Source: JAEMQF01 sp031396305
GTDB lineage: Bacteria; Pseudomonadota; Gammaproteobacteria; Burkholderiales; Burkholderiaceae_C
Direction of reading: 5' to 3'
Length of the DNA: 35,640 nt
NCBI GenBank assembly: GCA_031396305.1
Contig: JANNKM010000364.1
Location: 1 to 35,640 of the forward strand
Shown here: positions 1 to 8,575 of the stretch, one piece after another
How the letters are laid out: the number at the start of each line of letters is the position of its first letter
Position numbering within the stretch: position 1 is the first letter of the stretch
Notes under the pieces: generated by a model
What the model saw: only the letters and a program-made list of their open reading frames with translations
Databases searched by the model: none
What the model was told of the DNA's origin: nothing
Made by a program: the position numbers and the translations under genes

Positions 1-796
<796 letters not shown>

Positions 797-808
797 GGAG
801 GACACATC

Positions 809-1603
809 ATGTACAGCTTCGACTATCAACGCCCCGCCAGCAGCTCCGCAGCCGCCGCGGCCTTCCAGGGCGACGCGCGTTACCTCGCCGGCGGGCAAAG
901 CCTGGTGCAGGCGATGAAACTGCGCCTGTCCACCAGCGAGCGCCTCGTTGATCTCGGCGGCATCGCCGAGTTGAAGGGGATCCGCGTCGACGCCGGCCAC
1001 GTGATCATCGGCGCGATGACCACGCACGCGAGCGTCGGCAATTCGGCCGAGGTCAGGCGCGCCTTGCCGGCGCTGGCCGAGCTTGCCGCGGGCATCGGCG
1101 ACCCGATGGTGCGCAACATGGGTTCGTTCGGCGGCTCGTTCGCGAACGCCGACCCGGCCGCGTGTTACCCGGCCGCCGTGCTCGGCCTGGGCGCGACGAT
1201 CCAAACGAACCAGCGCACGATTTCCGGCGACAGCTTTTTCACCGGCTTGTTCGAAACCGCGCTCAAGCCCGGCGAGTTGATCACCTCGCTGAGCTTCCCC
1301 ATGGGCAGCAAGGCAGCCTACCTGAAGTTCAAGCAGCCGGCGTCGCGCTTCGCGCTGGTGGGTGTGTTCGTGAGCCAGGGCGCGGGCGGGGTTCGCGTTG
1401 CGGTGACGGGCGCGAAGAGTTGCGTGTTTCGCTGCAAGCCGATCGAGGACGCGCTCGCCAGGAGCTTCACGCCCGAAAGCGCGAAAGCGGTGAAGATCGG
1501 CACCGAGGGCATCAACGGCGACCTGCATGGCACACCGACGTATCGCGCGGCGATGATCAGCGTGATGGCGTCGCGCGCCGTGGCCGCGGCGCTGGCGCGC
1601 TGA
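809..1603 (+). CDS. FAD-binding medium subunit (CoxM/XdhA-like) of the molybdenum hydroxylase
   Basis: The 264-residue protein is the flavin subunit that passes electrons from the Moco/2Fe-2S subunits to the acceptor. Near the N-terminus it has YLAGGQSLVQAMKLRL, matching the AGGQSL FAD-pyrophosphate loop, and in the middle RNMGSFGGSFANADPAA, matching the second FAD motif (family form RNxGTxGGSxxxADPAA). Its length is at the short end for the family. The ATG at 809 has a strong GAGGAGG ribosome-binding site overlapping the end of the large-subunit gene, so the two are co-transcribed. The C-terminal CO-dehydrogenase flavoprotein domain runs through residues 160-260. The order large then medium subunit suggests that the small subunit lies upstream of the window or is encoded elsewhere. 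Confidence 0.93.
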   Translation: MYSFDYQRPASSSAAAAAFQGDARYLAGGQSLVQAMKLRLSTSERLVDLGGIAELKGIRVDAGHVIIGAMTTHASVGNSAEVRRALPALAELAAGIGDPMVRNMGSFGGSFANADPAACYPAAVLGLGATIQTNQRTISGDSFFTGLFETALKPGELITSLSFPMGSKAAYLKFKQPASRFALVGVFVSQGAGGVRVAVTGAKSCVFRCKPIEDALARSFTPESAKAVKIGTEGINGDLHGTPTYRAAMISVMASRAVAAALAR

Positions 1604-1627
1604 TTCGGGCGGCGAGGGCGGCTGCGC

Positions 1628-2176
1628 GTGTGGCGCTGGCGGCCCGGGGCTTGGCTGGCTGCGTGTGGGTTCGCCGCGGCGCTCGCGTGGCATGCGCCGG
1701 GGCAGGCACAAGATGCGGCTTCGGCGCCTGGCGCGGCCAGCGCCACGGCAACCGTATTGCGCGTTGTGCTCGCCGATGGTCGCTCCCGCGAATTCACGCG
1801 CAACGAACTCGAGCGCCTGCCCAGACAAAGCGCAGCGGCACGGTTGCGTGACGGCGCGCCCTTCAACGTCAATGGCGTCTCGGTCACGACGCTGTTGCGC
1901 GAAGCGGGTCTCGACCTCTCCGAGCGTCTTGGTGGCGGCCAGGTCGTGCGCCATGCGCTGGTGGCGCGCGCCGCGGACGGTTATCGGGCCGTATTCGGTC
2001 TGGCCGAAGTCGACCCGCATTTCGCGCACCCGCCGGTGCTCGTGAACTGGGCGAACGCCGACGGCTCGGCGCTCGAGCCCCGAGTCGGCCCGCTGCAGCT
2101 CATCGCCACCGGCGAGTCGCGCCCGGGGCGCTGGGTACGGCAATTGACATCCCTTGAAGTGAAAGCCATGCCATGA
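1628..2176 (+). CDS. Small exported protein with a sulfite-oxidase-type (Moco-binding-like) fold
   Basis: The 182-residue protein begins at a GTG and has an N-terminal signal peptide (hydrophobic AWLAACGFAAALAWHA, cleavage probably near GQAQDA). The remainder resembles small members of the oxidoreductase molybdopterin-binding domain: a start like LRVVLADGRSREF, then VNGVSVTTLLREAG, YRAVFGLAEVDP, and a C-terminal GPLQLIATGESRPGRWVRQL. The only cysteine is in the signal peptide, so the Cys that ligates molybdenum in sulfite oxidases is absent and catalysis by that route is unlikely. Its stop overlaps the MoxR start (ATGA), placing it in the hydroxylase operon. A periplasmic binding or accessory role is possible but is inference. 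Confidence 0.7.
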   Translation: MWRWRPGAWLAACGFAAALAWHAPGQAQDAASAPGAASATATVLRVVLADGRSREFTRNELERLPRQSAAARLRDGAPFNVNGVSVTTLLREAGLDLSERLGGGQVVRHALVARAADGYRAVFGLAEVDPHFAHPPVLVNWANADGSALEPRVGPLQLIATGESRPGRWVRQLTSLEVKAMP

Positions 2177-3102
2177 CTGCCAGCGCGCTGAAACTCCCCG
2201 ACTCCGTGGACGCGGTGATCTCGCTGCTCGCCGCCGAGAACTACCTCTGCGACCGGCGCCTGGCGACGGCCCTGTTCCTGAGCCTGAAGCTCGGGCGCCC
2301 GCTGTTCCTCGAAGGCGAGCCCGGCGTGGGCAAGACGGAACTGGCCAAGACGCTCGCTGCCGGGTTGAACACACTGCTGCTGCGGGTGCAGTGTTACGAA
2401 GGCCTGGACATCGCGCAAACCGCGTACGAGTGGAACGTGGCGCGCCAGATGGTCGAGATTCGCCTGGCCGAAGCGGCGCATACCGTCACCGACGCAGGCG
2501 AACGCGAGCGCCTGACGCACAGCCTGTACTCGCGCGCCATGCTCATCGAACGCCCGCTGCTGCAGGCGCTGACGCAGCCACGCCCGCCGGTGCTGCTGAT
2601 CGACGAGCTCGACCGCGCGGATGAGCCGTTCGACGCCTTCCTGCTCGAAGTGTTGGCAGAGAATCAGATCACGATTCCCGAGCTCGGTGTCATCAAGGCC
2701 GTGGCGCCGCCGATCACGATCGTCACGAGCAACCGCACGCGCGAAATCCACGACGCGCTGAAGCGCCGGTGCCTGTACCACTGGGTCGAGTTCCCGGACG
2801 TCGAGCGCGAGCTCGACATCGTGCGTCGCAAGGCCCCCGGCGCAAACGAACGTCTGTACCGTCAGGTCGTCGAGTTCGTGCAGCGCATGCGCACGCTCGA
2901 CCTGTTCAAGGCACCGGGAGTGGCCGAGACGATCGACTGGACGAATGCGCTCGTCGCGCTGAATGCGATGCAGTTGGATGCGGCGACGGTGCATGACACG
3001 CTGGGTGTGCTGCTCAAGTATCAGGACGACATCGCCAGGCTGCAGGGCGGCGACACGGCGAAGTTGCTCGACGAGCTGCGCGCGCGGGCGCTGCTGGAGT
3101 GA
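2173..3102 (+). CDS. MoxR-family AAA+ ATPase (CoxD-like)
   Basis: The 309-residue protein is a MoxR-type AAA+ ATPase. Walker A is GEPGVGKT at residues 48-55 and Walker B is LLIDELD at about 141-147, followed by the sensor-1 region TIVTSNRTREI and an arginine-rich segment (LKRRCLYHWVEFP) typical of MoxR. In cox operons the CoxD ATPase works with the VWA protein CoxE to mature the [CuSMo] or related molybdenum centre; here that role is inferred from gene order. The ATG at 2173 overlaps the previous stop (ATGA), and the VWA gene follows. The protein is full length with intact nucleotide-binding motifs. Confidence 0.93.
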   Translation: MTASALKLPDSVDAVISLLAAENYLCDRRLATALFLSLKLGRPLFLEGEPGVGKTELAKTLAAGLNTLLLRVQCYEGLDIAQTAYEWNVARQMVEIRLAEAAHTVTDAGERERLTHSLYSRAMLIERPLLQALTQPRPPVLLIDELDRADEPFDAFLLEVLAENQITIPELGVIKAVAPPITIVTSNRTREIHDALKRRCLYHWVEFPDVERELDIVRRKAPGANERLYRQVVEFVQRMRTLDLFKAPGVAETIDWTNALVALNAMQLDAATVHDTLGVLLKYQDDIARLQGGDTAKLLDELRARALLE

Positions 3103-3139
3103 AGTGCGATGCAAGTTTCGAAACTCCACCTCAGATGCT

Positions 3140-3232
3140 GTCGGCCCGGCGAAATTGCCACCCCGTACCTGATACGGGGCCGGGATCCATGGCGACCTGC
3201 ACGGGGTGGATCCCGGCCTTCGCCGGGATGAC
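3140..3232. repeat. Palindromic dispersed repeat, copy 1 (long subtype), at the 5' end of the VWA gene
   Basis: This element begins near CCCGGCGAA and ends TTCGCCGGGATGAC, so its outer ends are inverted repeats. Inside are a CCCCGTA/TACGGGG hairpin and a second inverted pair, CCGGGATCCA/TGGATCCCGG. Related copies lie at 10815-10910, 20605-20675 and 30888-30962. Copies 1 and 2 share the extra CCCCGTAC-TGATACGGGG hairpin; copies 3 and 4 lack it. The final ATGAC supplies an ATG that is in frame with the VWA protein. Confidence 0.9.
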
Positions 3233-4463
3233 ACAAGTGCTCGCCGACAACATCGTCCACTTCTCGCGCGTGCTGCGCGGTGCCGGCCTCGCGGTGGGGC
3301 CGGACCGGGTGCTGGCGGCCATCGCCGCAGTGGAAGCGGTCGGCCTGGATCGGCGCGAAGACGTGCGCGCCGCATTGAGCGCGGTGATGCTGGAGCGCCA
3401 TGAACAGCAGGCCCTGTTCGACGCCGCGTTCGACGCGTTCTGGCGCGACCCGAAATTGCTCGAACAGATGATGTTGCTGCTCTTGCCCAAGATTTCCGGC
3501 CGCGGCGAGAAAATGCGCCCGCCGCGTTCGAACCGACTGGCGCAGGCGCTTGCCGTGCCGGCCCAGGCCGTGCCGCCCAATCCCGCGAACAACACGGCGG
3601 AGGAAGAAGTCCGGTTCGACACACAATTCAGCTTTTCGGATCGCGAGCGCTTGCAGCAAGCCGACTTCGAAACCATGACGACGGCGGAATTCGAAACCGC
3701 GAAACAGCTCGCCGAACGCGTGCCGCTGCCGGTGCAGCCGGTGCGCCGGCGCCGCCATGGGACAGGCACGCGCGGCACGCTCGACCTGCGCCGGACGTTG
3801 CAGCGCATGGCGCGCCAGCCCGAAACCCTGACGCCAGCCTTCACCCGGCCGCGCACCGAGTTGCCGCCGCTCGTCGTGCTGCTCGACATCTCGGGTTCGA
3901 TGGAGCGCTATTCGCGGCTTTTCCTGCACTACGTGCACGGCCTGAACCGGCGCTATCTGAAAGTTCAGACCTTCACCTTCGGCACGCGCCTGACGAACAT
4001 CACGCGCTGCCTGAAGCACCGCGACCCCGATGTCGCACTGAAGATGGCCGACACGCAAGTGCTCGACTGGAGGGGCGGCACGCGCATCGCGAGCAGCCTC
4101 GATGAGTTCAACCGGCGCTGGGCGCGCCGCGTGCTCGGCGCCAACGCGGCGGTGCTGCTCGTCACCGATGGCCTGGAGCGCGAAGATGGCGGGCACCTTG
4201 CGCAGAGCGCCGCGCAACTGCACCGCCTGGCGCATGAAGTGGTGTGGTTGAACCCGCTGCTGCGCTTCGAAGGCTTCGAGCCGCGCGCTGCAGGAGTGAA
4301 AACCCTGCTTGCGCATGTCGACAGGTTCCTGCCGGTGCACAACCTGGCGAGCCTGGCCGATCTGGGCCAGGCGCTGCGCAGCGCACCGCAACGTGCCGGC
4401 GCAGGCACAATTCGCACCTTCAATCGTGCAGCGGGGGCGGGGGTTCATCATGGACAGTCTTGA
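3228..4463 (+). CDS. VWA-domain protein, CoxE-like
   Basis: From the ATG at 3228 the protein has 411 residues. Family-like sequence starts at LADNIVHFSRVLR, four residues after this ATG. The C-terminal half carries a von Willebrand A domain with the MIDAS motif DISGS (codons around 3886-3900), the downstream Asp in VTDG, and a Thr in the GGTRI segment. CoxE-type proteins partner MoxR ATPases in maturing molybdenum hydroxylases. The start is uncertain: the frame is open back to a GTG at 3099 that overlaps the MoxR stop (GTGA), giving 454 residues, but the extra 43 codons mostly translate the inserted repeat (WIPAFAGMT is its characteristic translation). No clear ribosome-binding site precedes 3228. 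The 3' end overlaps the next gene by 14 bases. Confidence 0.9.
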   Translation: MTQVLADNIVHFSRVLRGAGLAVGPDRVLAAIAAVEAVGLDRREDVRAALSAVMLERHEQQALFDAAFDAFWRDPKLLEQMMLLLLPKISGRGEKMRPPRSNRLAQALAVPAQAVPPNPANNTAEEEVRFDTQFSFSDRERLQQADFETMTTAEFETAKQLAERVPLPVQPVRRRRHGTGTRGTLDLRRTLQRMARQPETLTPAFTRPRTELPPLVVLLDISGSMERYSRLFLHYVHGLNRRYLKVQTFTFGTRLTNITRCLKHRDPDVALKMADTQVLDWRGGTRIASSLDEFNRRWARRVLGANAAVLLVTDGLEREDGGHLAQSAAQLHRLAHEVVWLNPLLRFEGFEPRAAGVKTLLAHVDRFLPVHNLASLADLGQALRSAPQRAGAGTIRTFNRAAGAGVHHGQS

Positions 4464-5448
4464 TTTGCAGGTGCTGACGCAGGCGCGTGACTGGCGCGCC
4501 GCGGGCCGCGGCGTGTGGCTCGTGACCGTGATCGAAACCTGGGGCTCGGCGCCGCGCCCGCCCGGCGCGCTGCTCGCGATGTGCGACGACGGCCAGGTCG
4601 CTGGTTCGGTATCGGGCGGTTGTGTGGAAGACGACTTGATCGAGCGCGTGCGCCACGGCGAGCGCGTCGCCAAGCCTTCGCTCGTGACCTACGGCGTCAG
4701 CAAGGAAGAAGCAGCGCGCTTCGGCTTGCCGTGCGGCGGCAATTTGCGGCTGGTGCAAGAGCCGCTCGGCGACACTGCGTGGATCACGGAAATCCTGGAG
4801 CGCACGGCGCGCCATGAGCTCGTATCGCGGCGCCTGGACCTCGACACCGGCAGCGTGGTCATCGAGCCCGCGTCGCGCGGCGAAACGTTCACCTTCGATG
4901 GCACGACCCTGCGTGCGCTGTTCGGCCCGCGCTGGCGGCTGCTCATCATCGGCGCCGGGCAGCTGTCACGCAGCGTGGCGCAGATGGCGCTGGCGCTGGA
5001 CTTTGAAGTCATCTGCTGCGACCCGCGCGAGGAATATCACCTGACGTGGGACGTGCCTGGAACCACGTTCAGCAAGGCCATGCCCGACGATCTGGTGCTC
5101 GAGCTGCAACTCGACCCGCACAGCGCCGTGATCGCCGTGACGCACGACCCCAAACTGGACGACATGGTGTTATTGGAGGCGCTCAAATCCCCGGCGTTTT
5201 ACGTCGGCGCGCTCGGTTCGCGCGGCAATACGGCCAAGCGCAAGGAGCGTCTTGCGCTGTTCGACTTGTCCAGCGCCGAGATAGCCCGGCTGCACGGGCC
5301 GATCGGCCTGGATCTGGGCAGCAAGACGCCCGCCGAGATTGCGGTGTCCATCGTTGCCGAAATTGTGGCGGTGAAGAACGGCATCGTGCTCACGCAGAAG
5401 AAAGAGGGCTCGGCGATTCCCGAAGCTGCGGGAACCGGCGTTTGTTGA
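4450..5448 (+). CDS. XdhC/CoxI family molybdenum-hydroxylase maturation protein
   Basis: The 332-residue protein has the N-terminal XdhC_CoxI domain (TVIETWGSAPRPPGALLAM, then SVSGGCVEDDL) and a C-terminal Rossmann domain (LLIIGAGQLSRSVAQMA, later FYVGALGSRGNTAKR). XdhC proteins bind Moco, help its sulfuration and insert it into the large subunit. The ATG at 4450 lies inside the end of the VWA gene, and a GGGGGCGGGGG stretch precedes it; longer upstream extensions in this frame overlap the VWA coding region and carry no family sequence. It is the last gene of the operon and converges on the TonB receptor gene 15 bases away. Confidence 0.93.
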   Translation: MDSLDLQVLTQARDWRAAGRGVWLVTVIETWGSAPRPPGALLAMCDDGQVAGSVSGGCVEDDLIERVRHGERVAKPSLVTYGVSKEEAARFGLPCGGNLRLVQEPLGDTAWITEILERTARHELVSRRLDLDTGSVVIEPASRGETFTFDGTTLRALFGPRWRLLIIGAGQLSRSVAQMALALDFEVICCDPREEYHLTWDVPGTTFSKAMPDDLVLELQLDPHSAVIAVTHDPKLDDMVLLEALKSPAFYVGALGSRGNTAKRKERLALFDLSSAEIARLHGPIGLDLGSKTPAEIAVSIVAEIVAVKNGIVLTQKKEGSAIPEAAGTGVC

Positions 5449-5463
5449 GCGACGCCAGTTCGC

Positions 5464-7788
5464 CTACTTCTCCCCGTACCTCCACCGCACGCCCACCCAG
5501 GCCGAGCGCGGCGCTGCCGGGGTGACGAACTGTTCATTGCGCCAGTTCGCAGGGGGTTGAACCGTGCCGGCCGCGTCGAACGCGTTCTCGGCGAGCAGGC
5601 CACCCATGGCGTAGCGCTTGTCGAAAACGTTGTTGACGCGGCCCAGCAGCTCCCAGCCCGGAGCGAACCGCCAGTCGCCGGTCAGGTTGAGCACGGTGAA
5701 ACCCGAAACCTTGCCACTGCCGAAGAAGTTCACGTTGTCTGCGGCGTGTGCATTGTTCTCGTTGCCGCGCACGAACTGGCTGGAATGGCTGACGAGTTGT
5801 GCGCCCAGGCGCAGGGTGTCCATGGCCCGCACGTCGAACTTGAGTTTCAGGCTGTGGCGTGGCAGGCCGGGAATGCGGTCGCCGGGTCGGACTTCGATCT
5901 CGTTGTTGCCGACACAGTTGGCTGAAGTCTGCGCCGTGCTGTTGCTGCCGGAGACGATGCACGCGGGGGATTCGTAAGTCGCGCGCAAATGGCTGTAGCC
6001 CAAGCCCCAGTCGACGCTGCCGAAGTTGCCGCCGGCGTCGAGCTCCAGGCCCTGGCGTTGTGTGCGGCCGAAGTTCGTGAAATAGCCTGCCGCGAGCGCA
6101 TTGCTGATGAACAGGATGTCGTCGCGATTGCGGGTGGAAAACGCCGTGGCGTTCCAGCGCACGCCGCCGATCGTGCCGCGCACACCGAGCTCAAGCGTGC
6201 GTGCCACGACCTGCTTGAGCGGTGGGTCGGACTGCAGTGCATTGGGCAGCACGCATGGGTTTGCGGGGTCGGAGCAGCCGAGTTCGATCGGGCTGGGTGC
6301 GCGGTTTCCCTGGCTGAAGCCGCCGTAGACCGTCGCCCGGGGTGAAACCCGCAGCGTCAGGCCGACGGCGGGGTTGACTTTGTTGTAGCGCGAGTCGCTG
6401 TCCAGCGTGGTGGTCAGGCCGAGTTGGGCGCGCCCGTTGTCGATGGTCACGACATGGGTTCGGTTGTAGCGGCCCGACAGCGTGAGGTGCATGTCGGGCG
6501 TGAGCGCCCAGGTGTCGGTGGCGAAGACGCTTTGCGTCGTGGACTTGCCGCGCAGCAGCGCATTCGTGGCGGCGGCCTCGCTGGGGATGACGCGACGGCT
6601 CGGGTCGAGGTCGCCTTCGGCTTCGGTCTGCTCGAAGTTCGTGCGCGAGCGGTCGTGGGTGAAGCCGACGGCGAGACGGTGAGTTGCGTTTGCAAGGCTC
6701 CATTGAAGCGCCAGGCCTTCGCCGCGCTGGCGGCTTGTGGTGCGGTTCTCGACGCCTGCCTCTGGGACCAGCGGTGGGTCGAAGGCATCGTTCAGGTCGC
6801 CGTTCAGCGTGTCGGTGTCGACGCGCCGGACATACGCGGTGGCGTTGAGGGCCTGTGCGTCAGTGAGCCTGTAGGCGGCCTGCAGCGTCACCAGCAGCGC
6901 GTGATTGCGCGTTTCGTCGGGCACGGTGTAGACCTGCTCACGGCGCTGCTCCAGCATCGACTCCGGCGTGGGCCCGTTGCCAATCAAGCGCGCGCGGGCG
7001 TAGGCCGCGCCGGCGTCCCAGCGCAGTGCGCCGTCGCGCGAGCCGAACTTGGCGTAGAGCTGGTTGACGCGCGATGGCGACGCGTCGCGCCAGCCGTCTT
7101 CGCGAAACGCGCTTGCGGCAATGAAGAGGTGGCTGTCCGCACCGAGCTTCTGACCGTGCGCCATTTCGGCGCCGAGGCGCCTGAACGATCCGGCACTCAA
7201 CTCCGCCTCGGTGCCTGGATGGCTGAGTCCGCTCTTGGTCTGCAGCGAGATCGCGCCGCCGAGCGTGTTTAGGCCGAACAGCGGGTTGGAACCCGGCATC
7301 AACGTGATCGAGCCCAGCGCCGCGCGCGGAATCAGGTCCCAGTTGACGACGTCGCCGAAAGGTTCGTTGACGCGCACGCCATCGAGGAAGACCGACAGGC
7401 CTTGCGGGGTGCCCAGCAATGGGCTCGCGGAAAAGCCGCGGTAGTTCACGTCGAGTTGGTACGGATTGCCCTGAATCTCGTTGATCGTGACGCTCGGCAT
7501 CTGCGTCGCGAGGAAGTCCGGCAGATTCAAGCTCTGCGCGTCGCGCAGTTTCTGGTCGTTCGCCGACTGCACGTTGCCGGGGATCTGGTCCCTGGGCACA
7601 CCCAGGCCCGGCACGGGCGTGACGCCGATCACCTCGACTCTGGGCAGTGCGGTCGTGGCTTGCTGGGCCGACGCGGGCACGGGGCACGCGCAAAGGGCGG
7701 CAAGGGCAGCAAGGGTGATGGGCGCGGGCGCGGGCGCGGGCCGCAGCCCGAAGCGCAATTTGGGACGAATCATGGTGTCTCGGGGCAT
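5464..7788 (-). CDS. TonB-dependent outer-membrane receptor
   Basis: The 774-residue protein has a signal peptide (PITLAALAALCACPVPASAQQ), a TonB-box-like segment (PRVEVIGVTPV), a plug domain with LPDFLATQMPSV, NPYQLDVNYRGFSASPLLGTPQGLSVFLDGVRVNEPFGDVVNW and LNTLGGAISLQTKSG, and a long beta-barrel ending in AWVGVRWRYGEK. Such receptors import siderophores, metal complexes, cobalamin or other large ligands using TonB energy. The ligand cannot be read from the sequence. A response regulator/histidine kinase pair lies immediately upstream on the same strand, suggesting two-component control of this receptor. An alternative ATG lies five codons downstream of the one chosen. The C-terminus lacks the usual terminal aromatic residue. 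Confidence 0.93.
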   Translation of the reverse strand: MPRDTMIRPKLRFGLRPAPAPAPITLAALAALCACPVPASAQQATTALPRVEVIGVTPVPGLGVPRDQIPGNVQSANDQKLRDAQSLNLPDFLATQMPSVTINEIQGNPYQLDVNYRGFSASPLLGTPQGLSVFLDGVRVNEPFGDVVNWDLIPRAALGSITLMPGSNPLFGLNTLGGAISLQTKSGLSHPGTEAELSAGSFRRLGAEMAHGQKLGADSHLFIAASAFREDGWRDASPSRVNQLYAKFGSRDGALRWDAGAAYARARLIGNGPTPESMLEQRREQVYTVPDETRNHALLVTLQAAYRLTDAQALNATAYVRRVDTDTLNGDLNDAFDPPLVPEAGVENRTTSRQRGEGLALQWSLANATHRLAVGFTHDRSRTNFEQTEAEGDLDPSRRVIPSEAAATNALLRGKSTTQSVFATDTWALTPDMHLTLSGRYNRTHVVTIDNGRAQLGLTTTLDSDSRYNKVNPAVGLTLRVSPRATVYGGFSQGNRAPSPIELGCSDPANPCVLPNALQSDPPLKQVVARTLELGVRGTIGGVRWNATAFSTRNRDDILFISNALAAGYFTNFGRTQRQGLELDAGGNFGSVDWGLGYSHLRATYESPACIVSGSNSTAQTSANCVGNNEIEVRPGDRIPGLPRHSLKLKFDVRAMDTLRLGAQLVSHSSQFVRGNENNAHAADNVNFFGSGKVSGFTVLNLTGDWRFAPGWELLGRVNNVFDKRYAMGGLLAENAFDAAGTVQPPANWRNEQFVTPAAPRSAWVGVRWRYGEK

Positions 7789-7874
7789 AACTTTTTTCGG
7801 GGGATCGAAGCAGCCGCCAGACGTTCCTCCTGGGCCGCGGTGCGCACGTTATCGTTGCGCTGCCGGCGGCACCA

Positions 7875-7887
7875 GGGAAAACTTCCC
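7875..7887. promoter_or_regulatory. Small dyad in the TonB-receptor upstream region
   Basis: In the 136 bases between the response-regulator stop and the receptor start there is an inverted repeat GGGAA-AAC-TTCCC, and a further TTTCCC lies about 40 bases toward the regulator. This could be an operator for the receptor gene, possibly bound by the adjacent NarL-type regulator. The dyad is short and could arise by chance. No convincing -10/-35 pair was found. Confidence 0.2.
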
Positions 7888-7924
7888 GACGCCGCTGCGG
7901 GTTGTCGCTACCCGAGGTTTCCCT

Positions 7925-8575
7925 CTATCCGACCCAGCCGCCGCCGGTGTCACCCTGGATCACGCCATGCTTGATCGCCAGGTGCACGAGCGCGGCGGTC
8001 GTGCTGACACCGAGCTTTTCCTTGATCACGGTTTGATGGTTCGACACCGTCTTGGGGCTGAGGTTGAGCGCCGCGGCGCAACCGACGGGCGTTTCGCCGC
8101 GCGCCAGCAGTCGGAAGATTTCGAACTCGCGCGGCGTCAGGCTGGCCAGGCGGTTGTCGGGGGACGGGCCGGTCAGCCATTGCGACGCGAGACCCGGGCC
8201 GAGGTAGCGTTCGCCACCGACCACGCGCCGCACGCCATCGAGCAAGGCTTCGGGCGCGCTGCTCTTGGAGAGAAAGCCGCGCGCGCCGACTTCCAGGGCG
8301 CGGCGCACCAGCATGTCGCTGTCGTGCATGCTGAAGACCAGGATGCGCGCCTGCGGCGAGCGGGCCAGCAGCCGGCGGATCAACTCCAGCCCGCCGCTGC
8401 CCGGCATCGCGAGATCGGTCACGGTCACGTCGGGCGCGTGTTCGGCGAACGCGGCACAGGCGGCGTCGGTGCGATCGGCCTGCGCCACCACGGAGATGTC
8501 GCCGGCCTGCTCGAGCAGGCGCTGGTAGCCTGCGCGCACCACCGGATGGTCGTCGACAAGAAGCACGCGAATCAT
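7925..8575 (-). CDS. NarL/FixJ-type two-component response regulator
   Basis: The 216-residue regulator starts MIRVLLVDDHPVV. The acidic pocket is D8/D9, the phospho-acceptor is D54 (VTDLAMPGSGG), and the conserved Lys lies in LSKSSAPEAL. A C-terminal LuxR-type helix-turn-helix follows: LTPREFEIFRLLARG and LSPKTVSNHQTVIKEKLGV. The ATG at 8575 overlaps the kinase stop codon (ATGA), giving tight translational coupling; an upstream in-frame start seven codons earlier would run into the kinase gene. The downstream same-strand neighbour is the TonB receptor, which is the most likely local target. Confidence 0.94.
   Translation of the reverse strand: MIRVLLVDDHPVVRAGYQRLLEQAGDISVVAQADRTDAACAAFAEHAPDVTVTDLAMPGSGGLELIRRLLARSPQARILVFSMHDSDMLVRRALEVGARGFLSKSSAPEALLDGVRRVVGGERYLGPGLASQWLTGPSPDNRLASLTPREFEIFRLLARGETPVGCAAALNLSPKTVSNHQTVIKEKLGVSTTAALVHLAIKHGVIQGDTGGGWVG

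Noticed and set aside
3021..4673. Long open frame of about 550 codons on the minus strand across the VWA gene
   Set aside because: It is antisense to MoxR, VWA and XdhC genes with clear family motifs. Its translation is Arg/His/Gln-rich and has no recognisable domain, as expected for the complement of GC-rich coding DNA.
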